Below are positions 1 through 9,026 of a stretch of 64,000 nt of DNA, piece after piece. Below the pieces are notes generated by a model. It saw only the letters and a list, made by a program, of their open reading frames with translations. It did not search any database and had not been told where the DNA came from. Location: positions 235,799 to 299,798 of the forward strand of contig CBDAKK010000004.1 of NCBI GenBank assembly GCA_965196605.1, read 5' to 3'. Positions within the stretch are counted from its first letter, which is position 1. Each line of letters starts with the position of its first letter. This DNA comes from CBDAKK01 sp965196605. Its GTDB lineage: Bacteria > Spirochaetota > Spirochaetia > WTKD01 > G963693115. The translations under genes and the position numbers were made by a program.

Positions 1-1685
1 GTTTCACCTCGATGGTCATGTCCCATATTTTCGGCAATCCCCATAGCTATATTGCCTTGTTGCTTCTGCTTTTTTGCTATTAATAAACAAGTTTTAGCGT
101 TACAATACGGTCTGAAAGTATTGTGAGGCAAATCAATTATATGCGATATATTCATTTGTTGTTTTATATATTGTAAAATGTGTTTTTTCGTTGGAGCATG
201 GAAATAAGTCTCAGGCAATATAATCGCTAATGTACCACCATCTTTTAAAAGATTGATACATCTTTCTATAAATAACTCTTGTGGTGGAGTTTCTTTTACT
301 TTTTCAGTTTTCACCCATGCATTAGTCTCTTTTTCATACTTATATTTGTGTCCTAAATCAAAATATTTACTATCATGTTTATTTACTTTTATCTTTGAAC
401 CAAATGGCGGGTTGGTTACCACATAATCAAATTTTTTTAGTTGGTTATCTTCTAGTAATAATTCCTTAGACTTTGTTTGAAACTCTTGTAATGGATGTAG
501 CGTATTTTCTTGAACTATTTTACTTTTACCATCCCCCAATATAGTCATGTACGCTTTTGCAATTCTGACTAAATCATGTTCCTTATAAATTCCGTAAATA
601 CATTTTTCTGCCATTTCTTTTTTGTGCATTGAAAATAAAACTTCATCATTTGTGGAGTATCTTTTATCATTTATCATTGACTTCCATAAATAATCTAAAA
701 CATATACAAGAAATCCGCCTGACCCACATGCTGGATCAATAATTAAACTACCTAAAGTTGGTTTTATAATGTTTACCGCAAGTCTTATTACTTCCCTAGG
801 TGTAAAAAATTCCCCCTTCTCCCCAACCAGCTTACTTTCTGCAAATACTTCAAATGCCTCTCCTATTACATCCTTCTCTGTATTTAGTAAAGAATAATTC
901 TGCAACTCTGCAACAACTTGTGATATAGATTTGTCATCTAAAGTAATTCCTTCTGATGGAAGAAAGATATTGTCCTCTTTTATATCTTCTTTGACAGAAG
1001 AAAAAAGCTTTTTTATTCTACTCGCACACTTACTATACTCATTTTTTAATAAATCGTTTGTTTTTTTCTGCTCAAATCTAAAATCGGGTATGCTATTTCT
1101 TTTATATTTTTCGTCCCATAGTTTACAAAAAATAATCTTTATCATCTCGCTGCCTAGCTTTTCTTTTCTACTAATATTTGTATTGGAATACAAGGTGGTT
1201 AGTATCTTTTTAAAGATAGGTTTTAAGTTTTTTATTGGTCTTAATTTTGATTTATCGAAATATCCTATTGTCTCTATACTTTCGCCATATTTTGGAATAT
1301 TAAATATAAAATTTTTTTTTACTTGACCATCTGCAGACTTATATAAATACTCAATGTCTTCCCCATTAGTCCAAACTCCCCATGTACATGAACACGCTGA
1401 CATATAACTTATCAATTGGGCAACACCATCTTTTTTATCAATACTTTTTGTTTCAACTATGCCTAATATGTCTTTGTGTTGTTCCCTATTGACAGAATCA
1501 TTAAAAATCACGATGTCTGCTTTTTCTTTTCTTTGACTACCTCGTTGTATAGTAACTTCTATATCAATATTTTTTTTAGGATAATCATAATCTTGGCAGA
1601 GTATTTGCTCATATTTTTGTCTTGTTTTTTCTTCAGGAAGATTGGTATTAATTTTTTTTCCTGTGGCAAAATCTATACCCAGCAT
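1..1685 (-). CDS. N-6 adenine DNA methylase with N-terminal nuclease-like domain (partial)
   Basis: The reading frame starts at 1685 and runs open to the window edge, so the C-terminus is missing. Reading it in reverse gives an N-terminal HsdR_N-like stretch with a PD-(D/E)xK-type pattern (ADIVIF, then IVETKS). This is followed by a gamma-class N6-adenine methylase core with motif I DPACGSGGF and catalytic motif IV NPPF. Families of this build methylate adenine and may also cleave DNA (type IIG or type I-like). ATG lies only 3 nt behind the transposase stop, with a TAGGAA ribosome-binding-like sequence inside the transposase end, so translation may be coupled. Any target-recognition domain would lie off-window. 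The methylase call is secure; nuclease activity is inference. Confidence 0.88.
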   Translation of the reverse strand, partial: MLGIDFATGKKINTNLPEEKTRQKYEQILCQDYDYPKKNIDIEVTIQRGSQRKEKADIVIFNDSVNREQHKDILGIVETKSIDKKDGVAQLISYMSACSCTWGVWTNGEDIEYLYKSADGQVKKNFIFNIPKYGESIETIGYFDKSKLRPIKNLKPIFKKILTTLYSNTNISRKEKLGSEMIKIIFCKLWDEKYKRNSIPDFRFEQKKTNDLLKNEYSKCASRIKKLFSSVKEDIKEDNIFLPSEGITLDDKSISQVVAELQNYSLLNTEKDVIGEAFEVFAESKLVGEKGEFFTPREVIRLAVNIIKPTLGSLIIDPACGSGGFLVYVLDYLWKSMINDKRYSTNDEVLFSMHKKEMAEKCIYGIYKEHDLVRIAKAYMTILGDGKSKIVQENTLHPLQEFQTKSKELLLEDNQLKKFDYVVTNPPFGSKIKVNKHDSKYFDLGHKYKYEKETNAWVKTEKVKETPPQELFIERCINLLKDGGTLAIILPETYFHAPTKKHILQYIKQQMNISHIIDLPHNTFRPYCNAKTCLLIAKKQKQQGNIAMGIAENMGHDHRGE

Positions 1686-1688
1686 CTT

Positions 1689-2570
1689 TTAATTTCCTAA
1701 CAAATTGCTTAGCAGTCCATGAAATGCCGCTGTATTATGACGATTATTGAACCTGTACGTGAATTCATCTATGTACTTGGTCAAGTACTTCTTACTAACT
1801 TTGTGAAAGTTACCTAGTATACCGCGCTTAAGAATAGCCCAAAAGCTTTCAATGGTATTGGTGTGTACCGCACCACCACTCACATACTCCCGTTGATGAT
1901 TGACCTGCAAGTGATCAATAAGCTTGTGCATACTCATGTACCCTTTGTACTCATCTGTGATAAGTGTAGCACATGTCGTGTCTACGTACTTGCGCACTAA
2001 GCTCTTAAGCCCCTTGGCGCGCAATCTAATTTTGTCAACGTGCTCCACTTTCACTTTACCTTCACGCTCAATCATACCGACCACACATTCTTTGTTTGTT
2101 CCTCGCCCTCGTGGATGTTGCGTGTCGTCATCCTTGCTACTCTTGCGTGGCTTACCTCCTACGTATGTCTCGTCCATTTCTACGATGCCTCTAAGCAACT
2201 CCCCGTCTTGCTCCTTCATAGCTTTGCGTATTCTGTGAGACAATGAAAATGCTGTCTTCTGTGGAATTTCTAACTCTCTTGCTAACTGCATGCTCGATAT
2301 CCCTTTCTTTGCATTGAGAATGAGCGATATTGCGAGAAACCATTTTTGTAATGGTAAGCGCGTGTCGTGCATAATTGTACCAACTGTTACGCTAAATGAC
2401 TTACGGCATGTGTTACAGTGATGTCTGTACTGCGACTTATAATTAAGTGGGTAAGTGTTTTCGCTATTGCAATACGCACATCGTGGCTTATCACCCCACC
2501 GTAATTGCTCAAGATGCTTTACGCAACTTTCTTGTGTTGGAAATTGTTTGAATATCTGTATAATGTTCAT
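1689..2570 (-). CDS. IS1595-family (ISXO2-like) transposase
   Basis: This is a 293-aa DDE-type transposase. It has an N-terminal zinc ribbon (CAYC near residue 33 and CNTC near 53), a helix-turn-helix-like region, and the ISXO2-like catalytic core with MDETYVGG near residue 132, ITDEYKGY, and NTIESFWAILKRG. Length and motif order match intact IS1595-family transposases, so the protein is probably functional. It is read from a near-consensus promoter overlapping the end of the neighbouring lipoprotein gene. The methylase gene follows after 3 nt in the same direction with no room for an inverted repeat between them. The methylase is therefore either a passenger of the element or an adjacent gene fused transcriptionally to it. 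Confidence 0.93.
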   Translation of the reverse strand: MNIIQIFKQFPTQESCVKHLEQLRWGDKPRCAYCNSENTYPLNYKSQYRHHCNTCRKSFSVTVGTIMHDTRLPLQKWFLAISLILNAKKGISSMQLARELEIPQKTAFSLSHRIRKAMKEQDGELLRGIVEMDETYVGGKPRKSSKDDDTQHPRGRGTNKECVVGMIEREGKVKVEHVDKIRLRAKGLKSLVRKYVDTTCATLITDEYKGYMSMHKLIDHLQVNHQREYVSGGAVHTNTIESFWAILKRGILGNFHKVSKKYLTKYIDEFTYRFNNRHNTAAFHGLLSNLLGN

Positions 2571-2605
2571 AGGTACTCCTTGCTTTATTTGTGTTCGTTA
2601 TACTT

Positions 2606-2634
2606 AATATAGCAAGGTAGTATTTTTATGTCAA
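2606..2634 (-). promoter_or_regulatory. Sigma70-type promoter for the transposase
   Basis: On the minus strand TTGACA (2634-2629) and TATATT (2611-2606) are separated by exactly 17 bp, a near-perfect vegetative promoter 36 bp before the transposase start. The -35 box forms the last codons of the upstream lipoprotein gene (TTG ACA TAA). Confidence 0.75.
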
Positions 2635-4182
2635 CCTATAAAGTGATAATTCCGTACCTATTAGATGCAACCCCTTTATAATCTCGACAAAAATTTTATT
2701 AGCTTTATATGAATGAAATGGTAAAATTTTTTGACTAAAAGATTTTTTGATAAAATACTCAAATACTCTTCTTGCACCATAGGTCATGGAAGTGTTATGC
2801 GATTGCCTATTACCTTTAAGACCTTTCTTAGTAATGAGATGTCCCATCTCATGAAAAAACGTAACGAAAAGGCTAGAAGGGCTATTACTTTCGAATACCT
2901 TTCTTTTTGTCAGATTCTCCTTCCACTCTTTCATGTTTTTTTCGTTAAACATATCCTCCCATGGACTTACTAAACGAGTGGTTATCGCAATGGCAGGGAC
3001 TGAGCTAGTAGTACCAATCAAAGGTCTAAAAAACACTCCATTAGGAGATGGAGCATGAAATAGACGCAAACTTATATCCTTTATACCTATATACTTCTGG
3101 TATAATTTTTCAGGTTCTAGAAATGCCTGTCCTTTTGTAGTTGTGCCATTGGGCATTGTGAACATAGAAATATTATCAACTAATCCTACTTGTATGTTGT
3201 CAGGTATAAAACAGCTGGAGAGCGCTTTGGCTACAGAATTGACTACAGGATTATTGAGAATATTCTGTAATAGAAGTGGACTCTCTTCAGCACCTACATT
3301 ACGGAATTTTGTACCATCTTTAGATATAGAAGTAATCATATGCTTTTTTAGCGCTTTTTCATAGTCGCCTTGGCTGAGAATATCTCCTTGCTTGAATTTT
3401 TCATCTCCAATTTTCACAGATGCGTATCTGTGGATACCAATATTAAAAACCATTCTTTCCGATGTCATTAACTCTCTTTTAAATTCATCTGATGCAATAA
3501 CGAGAGCATAGTTATATATAAAGGAAGCATAGGCTTTTGCTTCATCAGGAGTAATTTCAGATTCAGAATTGCGGCTTACCTTAGCATCCCCTTTTCCGAT
3601 TATTGCTTTTCTTAATTGATCCGGGTTTTTTTTCGCTTCTATACCCGTGATATTCCATTGTAATTTTTTTAAGCTGTCTAGCTCTTTCGAATCCACATTA
3701 TCAAATAATATATATTTTACCTTTAAAGGAGTGGTTGATGACAATGATATTTCATAACTCATAAATGGTTCTATGTAGAACTCAAATACAGATCCTGAAA
3801 CAATGTTATTTGCTGTAGTTCGAAGTATCGAAACCTTAAAAAGACGTGGCGTAAAGTTCTTAATTCTTAACGCGCCATCTTTCACTGAATAAGGTACTGG
3901 ATCATACACTTTCCACCCTTCAAAATATCTAATAGAATCTCCATTATCTATTTCTTGCTTTAACACTGTATCGGGACTAAATACCTCTTGTTTTTTAACT
4001 ATTATGCCTTTCTTTTTTAATTTGGCATTAATGTCATCATCATAATCAATTTCACGTAAATTATTGACAATAATTTTTTCGGGGGTTATCTCTCTATTAT
4101 CTAGTGAACCTTCAAAAGAGCAGCCATATACCAAACTACCCAATAATAACACTAAGAATTTTTTTTGAATGATATTTTTCAT
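2626..4182 (-). CDS. Lipoprotein with HEXXH metalloprotease motif
   Basis: This 518-aa protein begins with a lipoprotein signal peptide (basic MKNIIQKK, hydrophobic core, lipobox VYGC at residues 18-21), so it is expected to be lipid-anchored in the envelope. Near residue 440 it carries FFHEMGHLI, the HEXXH zinc-binding motif of gluzincin or metzincin proteases; a third ligand could not be assigned. The rest matches no family I recognise. A good ribosome-binding site (TTTGGAGG) precedes the ATG. The C-terminus coincides with the transposase promoter, so the original 3' end may have been altered by insertion of the IS element. Confidence 0.82.
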   Translation of the reverse strand: MKNIIQKKFLVLLLGSLVYGCSFEGSLDNREITPEKIIVNNLREIDYDDDINAKLKKKGIIVKKQEVFSPDTVLKQEIDNGDSIRYFEGWKVYDPVPYSVKDGALRIKNFTPRLFKVSILRTTANNIVSGSVFEFYIEPFMSYEISLSSTTPLKVKYILFDNVDSKELDSLKKLQWNITGIEAKKNPDQLRKAIIGKGDAKVSRNSESEITPDEAKAYASFIYNYALVIASDEFKRELMTSERMVFNIGIHRYASVKIGDEKFKQGDILSQGDYEKALKKHMITSISKDGTKFRNVGAEESPLLLQNILNNPVVNSVAKALSSCFIPDNIQVGLVDNISMFTMPNGTTTKGQAFLEPEKLYQKYIGIKDISLRLFHAPSPNGVFFRPLIGTTSSVPAIAITTRLVSPWEDMFNEKNMKEWKENLTKRKVFESNSPSSLFVTFFHEMGHLITKKGLKGNRQSHNTSMTYGARRVFEYFIKKSFSQKILPFHSYKANKIFVEIIKGLHLIGTELSLYRLT

Positions 4183-4782
4183 ACAATGCCTCCAAATAAA
4201 ACTTTACTATACTTAAGATTTAACTACTGAATTTATTATAATAATAATATTGCAAATAATAAATATAAATTTACATTATTATTCATAATGACAATAATGT
4301 AAATTCTAATGATTATAGTGAAGTAAATTAAATGAAAACATTTTTGCTTTTAATAAAAGCTGTAAGACATAAAACAATTGCTATATACAAACGCGCCTAT
4401 CTTGCTTAAATTATTAACACAAGTACATACAATTCCGCATGAACCATACCATACACGGCGATAGTCTACCCGCGCGCGGAGCACTCAACACGCATGAGTA
4501 AATCCTATACTTGTGTTCTCTTTCCTATGACGTTAGCCCCGCAACTGCACCACCCGTGCGTAGCACTCAAGACGCGCAGCGCTGAACACATATAAGTACT
4601 CCTTAGATTCTGTGTCTTAGTCCCTATGACGTTAGCTCCCGTCCACTACCGCCCCTTTTTTGCGCTGAAGCGCTTTGTGTTTGCGCTACGCGCGACTAAT
4701 TGTATGCAAGCATGACTTTCAGCTCACACTGTGGCGGCCAAGACTAGGCTCCAAATAAGCCATATACACCGATAGCTGTACT

Positions 4783-4869
4783 TGCTATAAGCTCCATCTC
4801 TGTGTCGCGTTGCGACACTTATTTTAATTGTTTCTAGCCGCTCGCCTAACGGCTCCCGACTTTTTTTCT
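4783..4869. repeat. Dispersed repeat, second copy at 19631-19731
   Basis: The block from TGCTATAAGCTCCATCT through TTTTAATTGTTTCTAGCC to a T-run recurs near 19.63 kb in the same orientation, with one small internal duplication (GTGTCGCTTT) there. It includes the hairpin TGTCGCGTTGCGACA. Confidence 0.85.
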
Positions 4870-4930
4870 TTTTGTGCGACGCAAAAAGAAAAGAAAGAAG
4901 AGTACCAAAGAAAGAAAAGAAAAAGCCGCT

Positions 4931-5064
4931 GTGGGGGCAAGCCCCCACACCCCCGCGTATTAAGCAAACGCTTCTTGTACCCGCCGTGGTACGGTTGTAG
5001 GTGCTATCGTACAAGTGGTTTTGTTTTTTGCTCACGCTTCTTATTCCTTATGGCGTTAGCCCCA
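4931..5064. repeat. ~130-bp repeat, inverted partner at 9027-9161
   Basis: It begins with the perfect hairpin GTGGGGGCAAGCCCCCAC and continues through a block almost identical to the reverse complement of 9027-9161. Differences are a few bases, mainly in the G/C run. The pair flanks the GH13 gene and dnaA head-to-head. On the minus strand both copies can encode the same short peptide start (MSKKQNHLYDSTYNRTTAG). Confidence 0.93.
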
Positions 5065-5125
5065 CTTGCGCAATCTCCCTAAATTCAGTGTCTTAGTTCC
5101 TATGGCGTAGCCTCACAGGATGTTT

Positions 5126-5210
5126 TTCTTTGATGCAAGCTCCATGTTTGCACCGCACAGCGGTGCTTATGCAATAGTTGGCATCCCCTCGCTACGCTCG
5201 CGACTTTGGT
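5126..5210. repeat. Dispersed repeat, second copy at 19456-19540
   Basis: The segment from TTTGATGCAAGCTCCATG to GCGACTTTGG recurs at 19.46 kb in the same orientation with only a few changes. Its centre is a perfect 7-bp-stem hairpin, GCACCGC ACA GCGGTGC. Confidence 0.88.
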
Positions 5211-5441
5211 ACTTTCTTCATCGTTGCGCTTGTGTCTTGTTCCCTATGGCGTTAGCCCCGCAACTGCACCACTTCTTTTTCTTTTTTCTTTGGTACCTTT
5301 CTTTTTTCTTTTTGAAAAAAGAAAAAAGAAAGTACAGCCGTCCGAGGCATCATCATACTGCGTTAGCGTCTTGGCAACCAATGGCGTGAGCAACACATCG
5401 CGTGAGCCATATCACAAACGCTCGCGCGCAAGCGCTCAATA

Positions 5442-5481
5442 GCGTCTTACCCAAAGGGGGGCGTGGGGGCAGCTCCCCCAC
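5442..5481 (+). promoter_or_regulatory. GC-rich hairpin element upstream of the GH13 gene
   Basis: The pattern GCGTCTTACCC, then GGGGGGCGTGGGGG, then CTCCCCCAC forms a 7-bp G/C stem. The same element, in sense orientation, lies upstream of dnaA (8753-8793) and of the TRAP operon (19886-19927). Its role, such as attenuator, terminator of upstream reading or protein site, is unknown. Confidence 0.6.
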
Positions 5482-5535
5482 CCAAATCATTACATGTAAG
5501 CAATGTCTTTTCGTACTTTCATTTACAATAAAATT

Positions 5536-7287
5536 ATGGATGCTGTAAAACAATTACTGAGGGGTATATATTCTGACACACCAAAGGCAGATGCATGGCA
5601 AAGCCTTTTGGAAGAATATGCTACCAAGTGGAGCGCGCAGAAACGCGAGCTTGATACACAGGACGTATGCAATGAAGCGCTTGCCGTGATTATAAGCTAT
5701 GGAGACAGCCTTATAGACGCACACGGTGAAAAGCCTTTGAAGACGCTGCTTAATTTTTTAAGCGAGGAAACGCAAGGGCTTGTCTCAGGACTGCACATAC
5801 TGCCCTATTTTCCCTATACCTCGGACGATGGCTTTTCTATAAGCGACTATAGGCAAGTGCGCGAAGACTTAGGAACCTGGGACGACATTGAGAACATTGG
5901 ACAGCGCTTTGTGCTCATGAGCGACTTAGTGTTAAACCACTGCTCAAGCAAGCACGCATGGTTTGAAAAGTTTTTGCAGAACGAAAAGCCCTTTGATGAG
6001 TTTTTTACAACCGAAGACAAGGACGCCGATCTCTCTCAGGTGGTGCGCCCGCGCCCGCACTTTGTGCTGAGCGAGTACCAAACCACGCAAGGGACGCGCC
6101 ATGTGTGGACTACCTTTAGCCGCGATCAAGTAGACTTAGACTACGCAAACCCACTTGTGCTTTTTGAAATGCTCGACACCCTTATGGAATACGTGCAAGT
6201 GCATCACTCTCGCATCATACGCCTTGATGCCATAGCGTACTTGTGGAAGGAGCGCGGCACATCGTGCATACACCTTGAAAAAACACACCTTGTCGTAAAG
6301 CTCATGCGGGCGCTCTTGGACGAATTTGCTGCAGGCTCAGTGCTTATTACCGAAACCAACGTGCCGCATGAGGAAAACATATCCTACTTTGGCAATGGAG
6401 ACGAGGCGCACATGGTCTATCAATTTCCGCTGCCACCCCTGCTTTCACACGCCTTTGTACGCACCAACACTGAGTACCTATGCGCGTGGGCAGAGGCCTT
6501 GCCACAACCGCAAAAAGAAAAGAAGCAGACCTACTTTAACTTTTGCGCCTCTCATGACGGCATAGGCATTACGCCAACTCACGGCATAGTGCCCCAACAA
6601 GAACGCGAAGCGCTTATAGAACGCGTGAAGGAACGCGGCGCGCGCATTTCATACAAGGCAACTGCAGACGGCGAAATACCCTACGAAATAAACGTGAACT
6701 ACCTCTCGGCAATTGCTAAAACAGATGCCCCCGTAGAAAAAAAAGCGCGCGCCTTTCTTGCCTCCCAAAGCGTATTGCTCGCCATGCCGGGCGTGCCGGG
6801 CATATATATACACAGCCTCCTCGGCAGTGAAAACTGGAGCGAGGGCGTGGAAAAGACGGGGGCAAACCGCAGCATCAACCGAGAAAAACTGGATGTCAAA
6901 ACCGTGCGGGAAGAACTAGCAAACCAAAAAAGCCTGCGTTACCACGTGTTTCAAGGCTACTTACAACTCCTTGCAGCGCGCCGCAAGAGCAGTGCCTTTG
7001 CGCCCTACACGCCCATGCAAGTCTTGCCCACAACAAAAGAAGTCTTTGCGTTTGTACGCGGTGCGCAGGGTGAGGAGCGCGTGTTATGCATGGTCAACGT
7101 AAGTGACAGAGCAATTTCACAGCAGGTGGACGCCACGCTCTTTGCGTGGAAAGAGGGCTGCGCAGACCTGTTTACTGATGATGCGGTCTTTATTCCCATG
7201 GACAAGGACGCTTCAGGAAAGCCCGTGGTGCTTTTTACCCTAGAGCCGCATGAAGTTTTGTGGCTACGCGAGGGACTAACCATTTGA
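5536..7287 (+). CDS. ycjM: Glucosylglycerate phosphorylase-like GH13_18 enzyme
   Basis: This 583-aa enzyme of the sucrose-phosphorylase subfamily (GH13_18) retains the nucleophile region IIRLDAIAYLWKE, the acid/base region LITETNVPHEENISYFG and the third-site motif ASHDGIG. The stretch GTSCIHLEKTHL followed by DEAHMVYQF matches what I recall of E. coli YcjM, a glucosylglycerate phosphorylase, more closely than sucrose phosphorylase. It probably splits a glucoside by phosphate to glucose-1-phosphate in the cytoplasm. I prefer the ATG at 5536: it aligns with the YcjM start and sits just after TACAAT (5524-5529), giving an almost leaderless message. The in-frame ATG at 5503 would add 11 residues. 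Exact acceptor specificity is inference. Confidence 0.88.
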   Translation: MDAVKQLLRGIYSDTPKADAWQSLLEEYATKWSAQKRELDTQDVCNEALAVIISYGDSLIDAHGEKPLKTLLNFLSEETQGLVSGLHILPYFPYTSDDGFSISDYRQVREDLGTWDDIENIGQRFVLMSDLVLNHCSSKHAWFEKFLQNEKPFDEFFTTEDKDADLSQVVRPRPHFVLSEYQTTQGTRHVWTTFSRDQVDLDYANPLVLFEMLDTLMEYVQVHHSRIIRLDAIAYLWKERGTSCIHLEKTHLVVKLMRALLDEFAAGSVLITETNVPHEENISYFGNGDEAHMVYQFPLPPLLSHAFVRTNTEYLCAWAEALPQPQKEKKQTYFNFCASHDGIGITPTHGIVPQQEREALIERVKERGARISYKATADGEIPYEINVNYLSAIAKTDAPVEKKARAFLASQSVLLAMPGVPGIYIHSLLGSENWSEGVEKTGANRSINREKLDVKTVREELANQKSLRYHVFQGYLQLLAARRKSSAFAPYTPMQVLPTTKEVFAFVRGAQGEERVLCMVNVSDRAISQQVDATLFAWKEGCADLFTDDAVFIPMDKDASGKPVVLFTLEPHEVLWLREGLTI

Positions 7288-7303
7288 GGCGGCGTGGCTT
7301 AAG

Positions 7304-8674
7304 CTAGAGCGTCGACTCTATGGAAAACACGTGCTCGCTCAGTACCCCGCCGCTTTCCAATTCTTGCTCTATGGTGGTGTAGGCGGAGTTTGCAGCAACG
7401 TGTGATATGCTCAAGGTTTTGCCTATTTCGGTAAAGGTAAGCGTGTTGTGTTTGCGCAACAGAAATACGGCAATCTTTCTCGCCTTGCTTATTTCGCGCG
7501 TGCGCTTCTTGCTTTTAATGTCGCTTAAGCCTACGGTAAAATGCGAAGCCACGGCCTTGAGTATTTTTTCCACCGAAATGCTCTGCGACTTTGGCTTGTG
7601 GTCGGCTACCCAACGCTTGAGCACGTCGGGCGAAACCATCTTTTTGGTAATTTCCGTATAGCCGACTATTTTGCGCAAAAAGCTGAGCATGTCGCGTATG
7701 TTGTTGCGTACGTTGGAAGCTATAAAATGAATGATATCCTCCGATACCATGTGCGTCTTATCGTTTTTCACGAGTTCATTTTTCATAATGGCTATAGCCA
7801 TTTCTGAAGTCGGCGGTTGCAAGTCTGCGCTCGTTCCACTTTGAAATCGACTAGCAAGGCGTTCTTCCAGCTTTTGTATGCGGCTTACCGGCCTATCACT
7901 TGCAAATACCATTTGCCGTTCTTCGCTGTGAAGCACGTTAAAAATATGAAACAGCTCTTCTTGCGTTTGCTCCTTGCCTGCAAAAAACTGCACATCATCA
8001 ATAAGCAGCACATCGAGAGTGCGCATTTTATTGCGGAAACTCGTCATACCTTTATTCTGCGTGGCTTCTACAAACATGTTCAAGAATGCCTCAGAGGTTA
8101 TGTACAAGACCTTAGACTTAGGGCTTAGAAAAAGTATTTTATTGCCTATTGCCTTGAGTATATGCGTTTTGCCTAGTCCAACAGGCCCGTAGACAAGGTA
8201 GGGGTTATAGGCTTGCCCGGGGTTGTTAGCAACCGCAACGGCAATGCTCGCTGCAAACTCATTGGTTGGCCCTATAACAAAATTTTCAAAATGATAGTTT
8301 TGCAAACTTTTTTCGTTGTTTGACTGAGCTCCAGTTGCATCTTTCGATTGCGCTGACGCCTGTGTACTTGCGGCATCCTCTGCCTCTTTTGCATCCTCGC
8401 TTGGTGATGGCGCTGTAGCGTCTATGCTCATTGCGCTATTTACGTTTATAATGACGCTTCGTATTCCGAGTTGCAGCGCAGCATTGTGCAATTGCTGGGA
8501 ATATTTTTTTTCTATCGACTGCTTAAAATATGCAGAAGGTACACTTATTGAAAGCGTTTCGTTTTCAAGAGAGTCAGCTTGTATCATGGAAAACCACAGC
8601 GCAAAGGCCTGCTCACCAATTTCAGCTTTAGCGCTTTGTAATACGGCCTGTAGTGCTGCGTGTGAACCTAACAT
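7304..8674 (-). CDS. dnaA: Chromosomal replication initiator protein DnaA
   Basis: This 456-aa protein has the DnaA order. There is an N-terminal oligomerisation domain, a low-complexity Ala/Ser/Thr linker (about residues 85-125), an AAA+ ATPase with Walker A GPVGLGKTH and Walker B LLIDDVQFF, and a C-terminal helical DNA-binding domain. It would open the replication origin by binding DnaA boxes. The usual domain IV signature GGRDHTTV is replaced by LSISHVAAN after EIGKT, which is unusual. dnaN does not adjoin it, and no cluster of TTATCCACA boxes was seen in the flanks. The gene sits inside an inverted repeat pair. It is transcribed from a strong promoter with only about 10 nt of leader. Confidence 0.95.
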   Translation of the reverse strand: MLGSHAALQAVLQSAKAEIGEQAFALWFSMIQADSLENETLSISVPSAYFKQSIEKKYSQQLHNAALQLGIRSVIINVNSAMSIDATAPSPSEDAKEAEDAASTQASAQSKDATGAQSNNEKSLQNYHFENFVIGPTNEFAASIAVAVANNPGQAYNPYLVYGPVGLGKTHILKAIGNKILFLSPKSKVLYITSEAFLNMFVEATQNKGMTSFRNKMRTLDVLLIDDVQFFAGKEQTQEELFHIFNVLHSEERQMVFASDRPVSRIQKLEERLASRFQSGTSADLQPPTSEMAIAIMKNELVKNDKTHMVSEDIIHFIASNVRNNIRDMLSFLRKIVGYTEITKKMVSPDVLKRWVADHKPKSQSISVEKILKAVASHFTVGLSDIKSKKRTREISKARKIAVFLLRKHNTLTFTEIGKTLSISHVAANSAYTTIEQELESGGVLSEHVFSIESTL

Positions 8675-8689
8675 ATTATGAGTACATTT

Positions 8690-8718
8690 ATTGTATTATC
8701 ACGGGCGTTGCGCGTCAA
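8690..8718 (-). promoter_or_regulatory. Promoter for dnaA
   Basis: On the minus strand TTGACG (8718-8713) and TACAAT (8695-8690) are 17 bp apart. The predicted transcription start is only about 10 nt before the ATG at 8674, and no Shine-Dalgarno sequence is visible in that leader. Confidence 0.7.
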
Positions 8719-8752
8719 CAAAGCAGCTTTGCCTTTGTGGGGCTTTGCCTTT

Positions 8753-8793
8753 GTGGGGGAGTGCCCCCACGCCCCCCTCGTTGGGCAAGACGC
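8753..8793 (-). promoter_or_regulatory. GC-rich hairpin element upstream of dnaA
   Basis: Read on the minus strand this gives GCGTCTTGCCC, then GGGGGGCGTGGGGGCACTCC and CCCAC, the same element as at 5442 and 19886 and in the same sense relative to the downstream gene. It ends 79 nt before the dnaA start and 35 bp upstream of the -35 box. Confidence 0.6.
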
Positions 8794-9026
8794 GGTATTG
8801 CGCTACGCGCGCGGGTAGGCTATCGCAGTTTTGCTGACGCTAATTTTGTATGAACTTTTCTGCGGTCAAGCAGCCCCGCCTGCTATGACATACGCTCGGA
8901 TGACTGTTCTTTTTCTTTTCTTTTTGAGGACGCAAAAAGAAAAGAAAAAGAACCAAAAAGAAAAGAAAAACATCCTGTGGGGCTACGCCATAGGTACTAA
9001 GGCACTGGGTTTAGGAAGCTACGCGT

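Larger units (their letters stand above)
1689..2637 (-). mobile_element. IS1595-like element, ends not resolved
   Basis: The extent is set by the transposase and its promoter. The upstream terminus should lie near 2630-2640, where the promoter merges with the lipoprotein stop codon. The other terminus is not visible between transposase and methylase, so it lies beyond the methylase (off-window) or is lost. No terminal inverted repeats or target duplication could be confirmed. Confidence 0.45.
4183..5535. other. 1.35-kb intergenic repeat island
   Basis: No convincing gene is present. The stretch is a mosaic of phrases that recur elsewhere in the window. These include variants of TATGGCGTTAGCCCC near 4530, 5050 and 5245, oligo-A/T tracts that can pair (for example around 5290-5330), GC hairpins, and three longer dispersed repeats listed separately. 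Short open frames here change frame with the repeats and are treated as chance. Confidence 0.7.

Noticed and set aside
4724..5035. Small hypothetical gene in the repeat island
   Set aside because: The frame lies in dispersed repeats and hairpins. Only its first ~31 codons are shared with the inverted copy, and that is explained by DNA identity.
8675..9026. oriC next to dnaA
   Set aside because: No cluster of TTATCCACA-like boxes was seen in either flank, dnaN is absent, and the flank is repeat mosaic. GC skew could not be computed.
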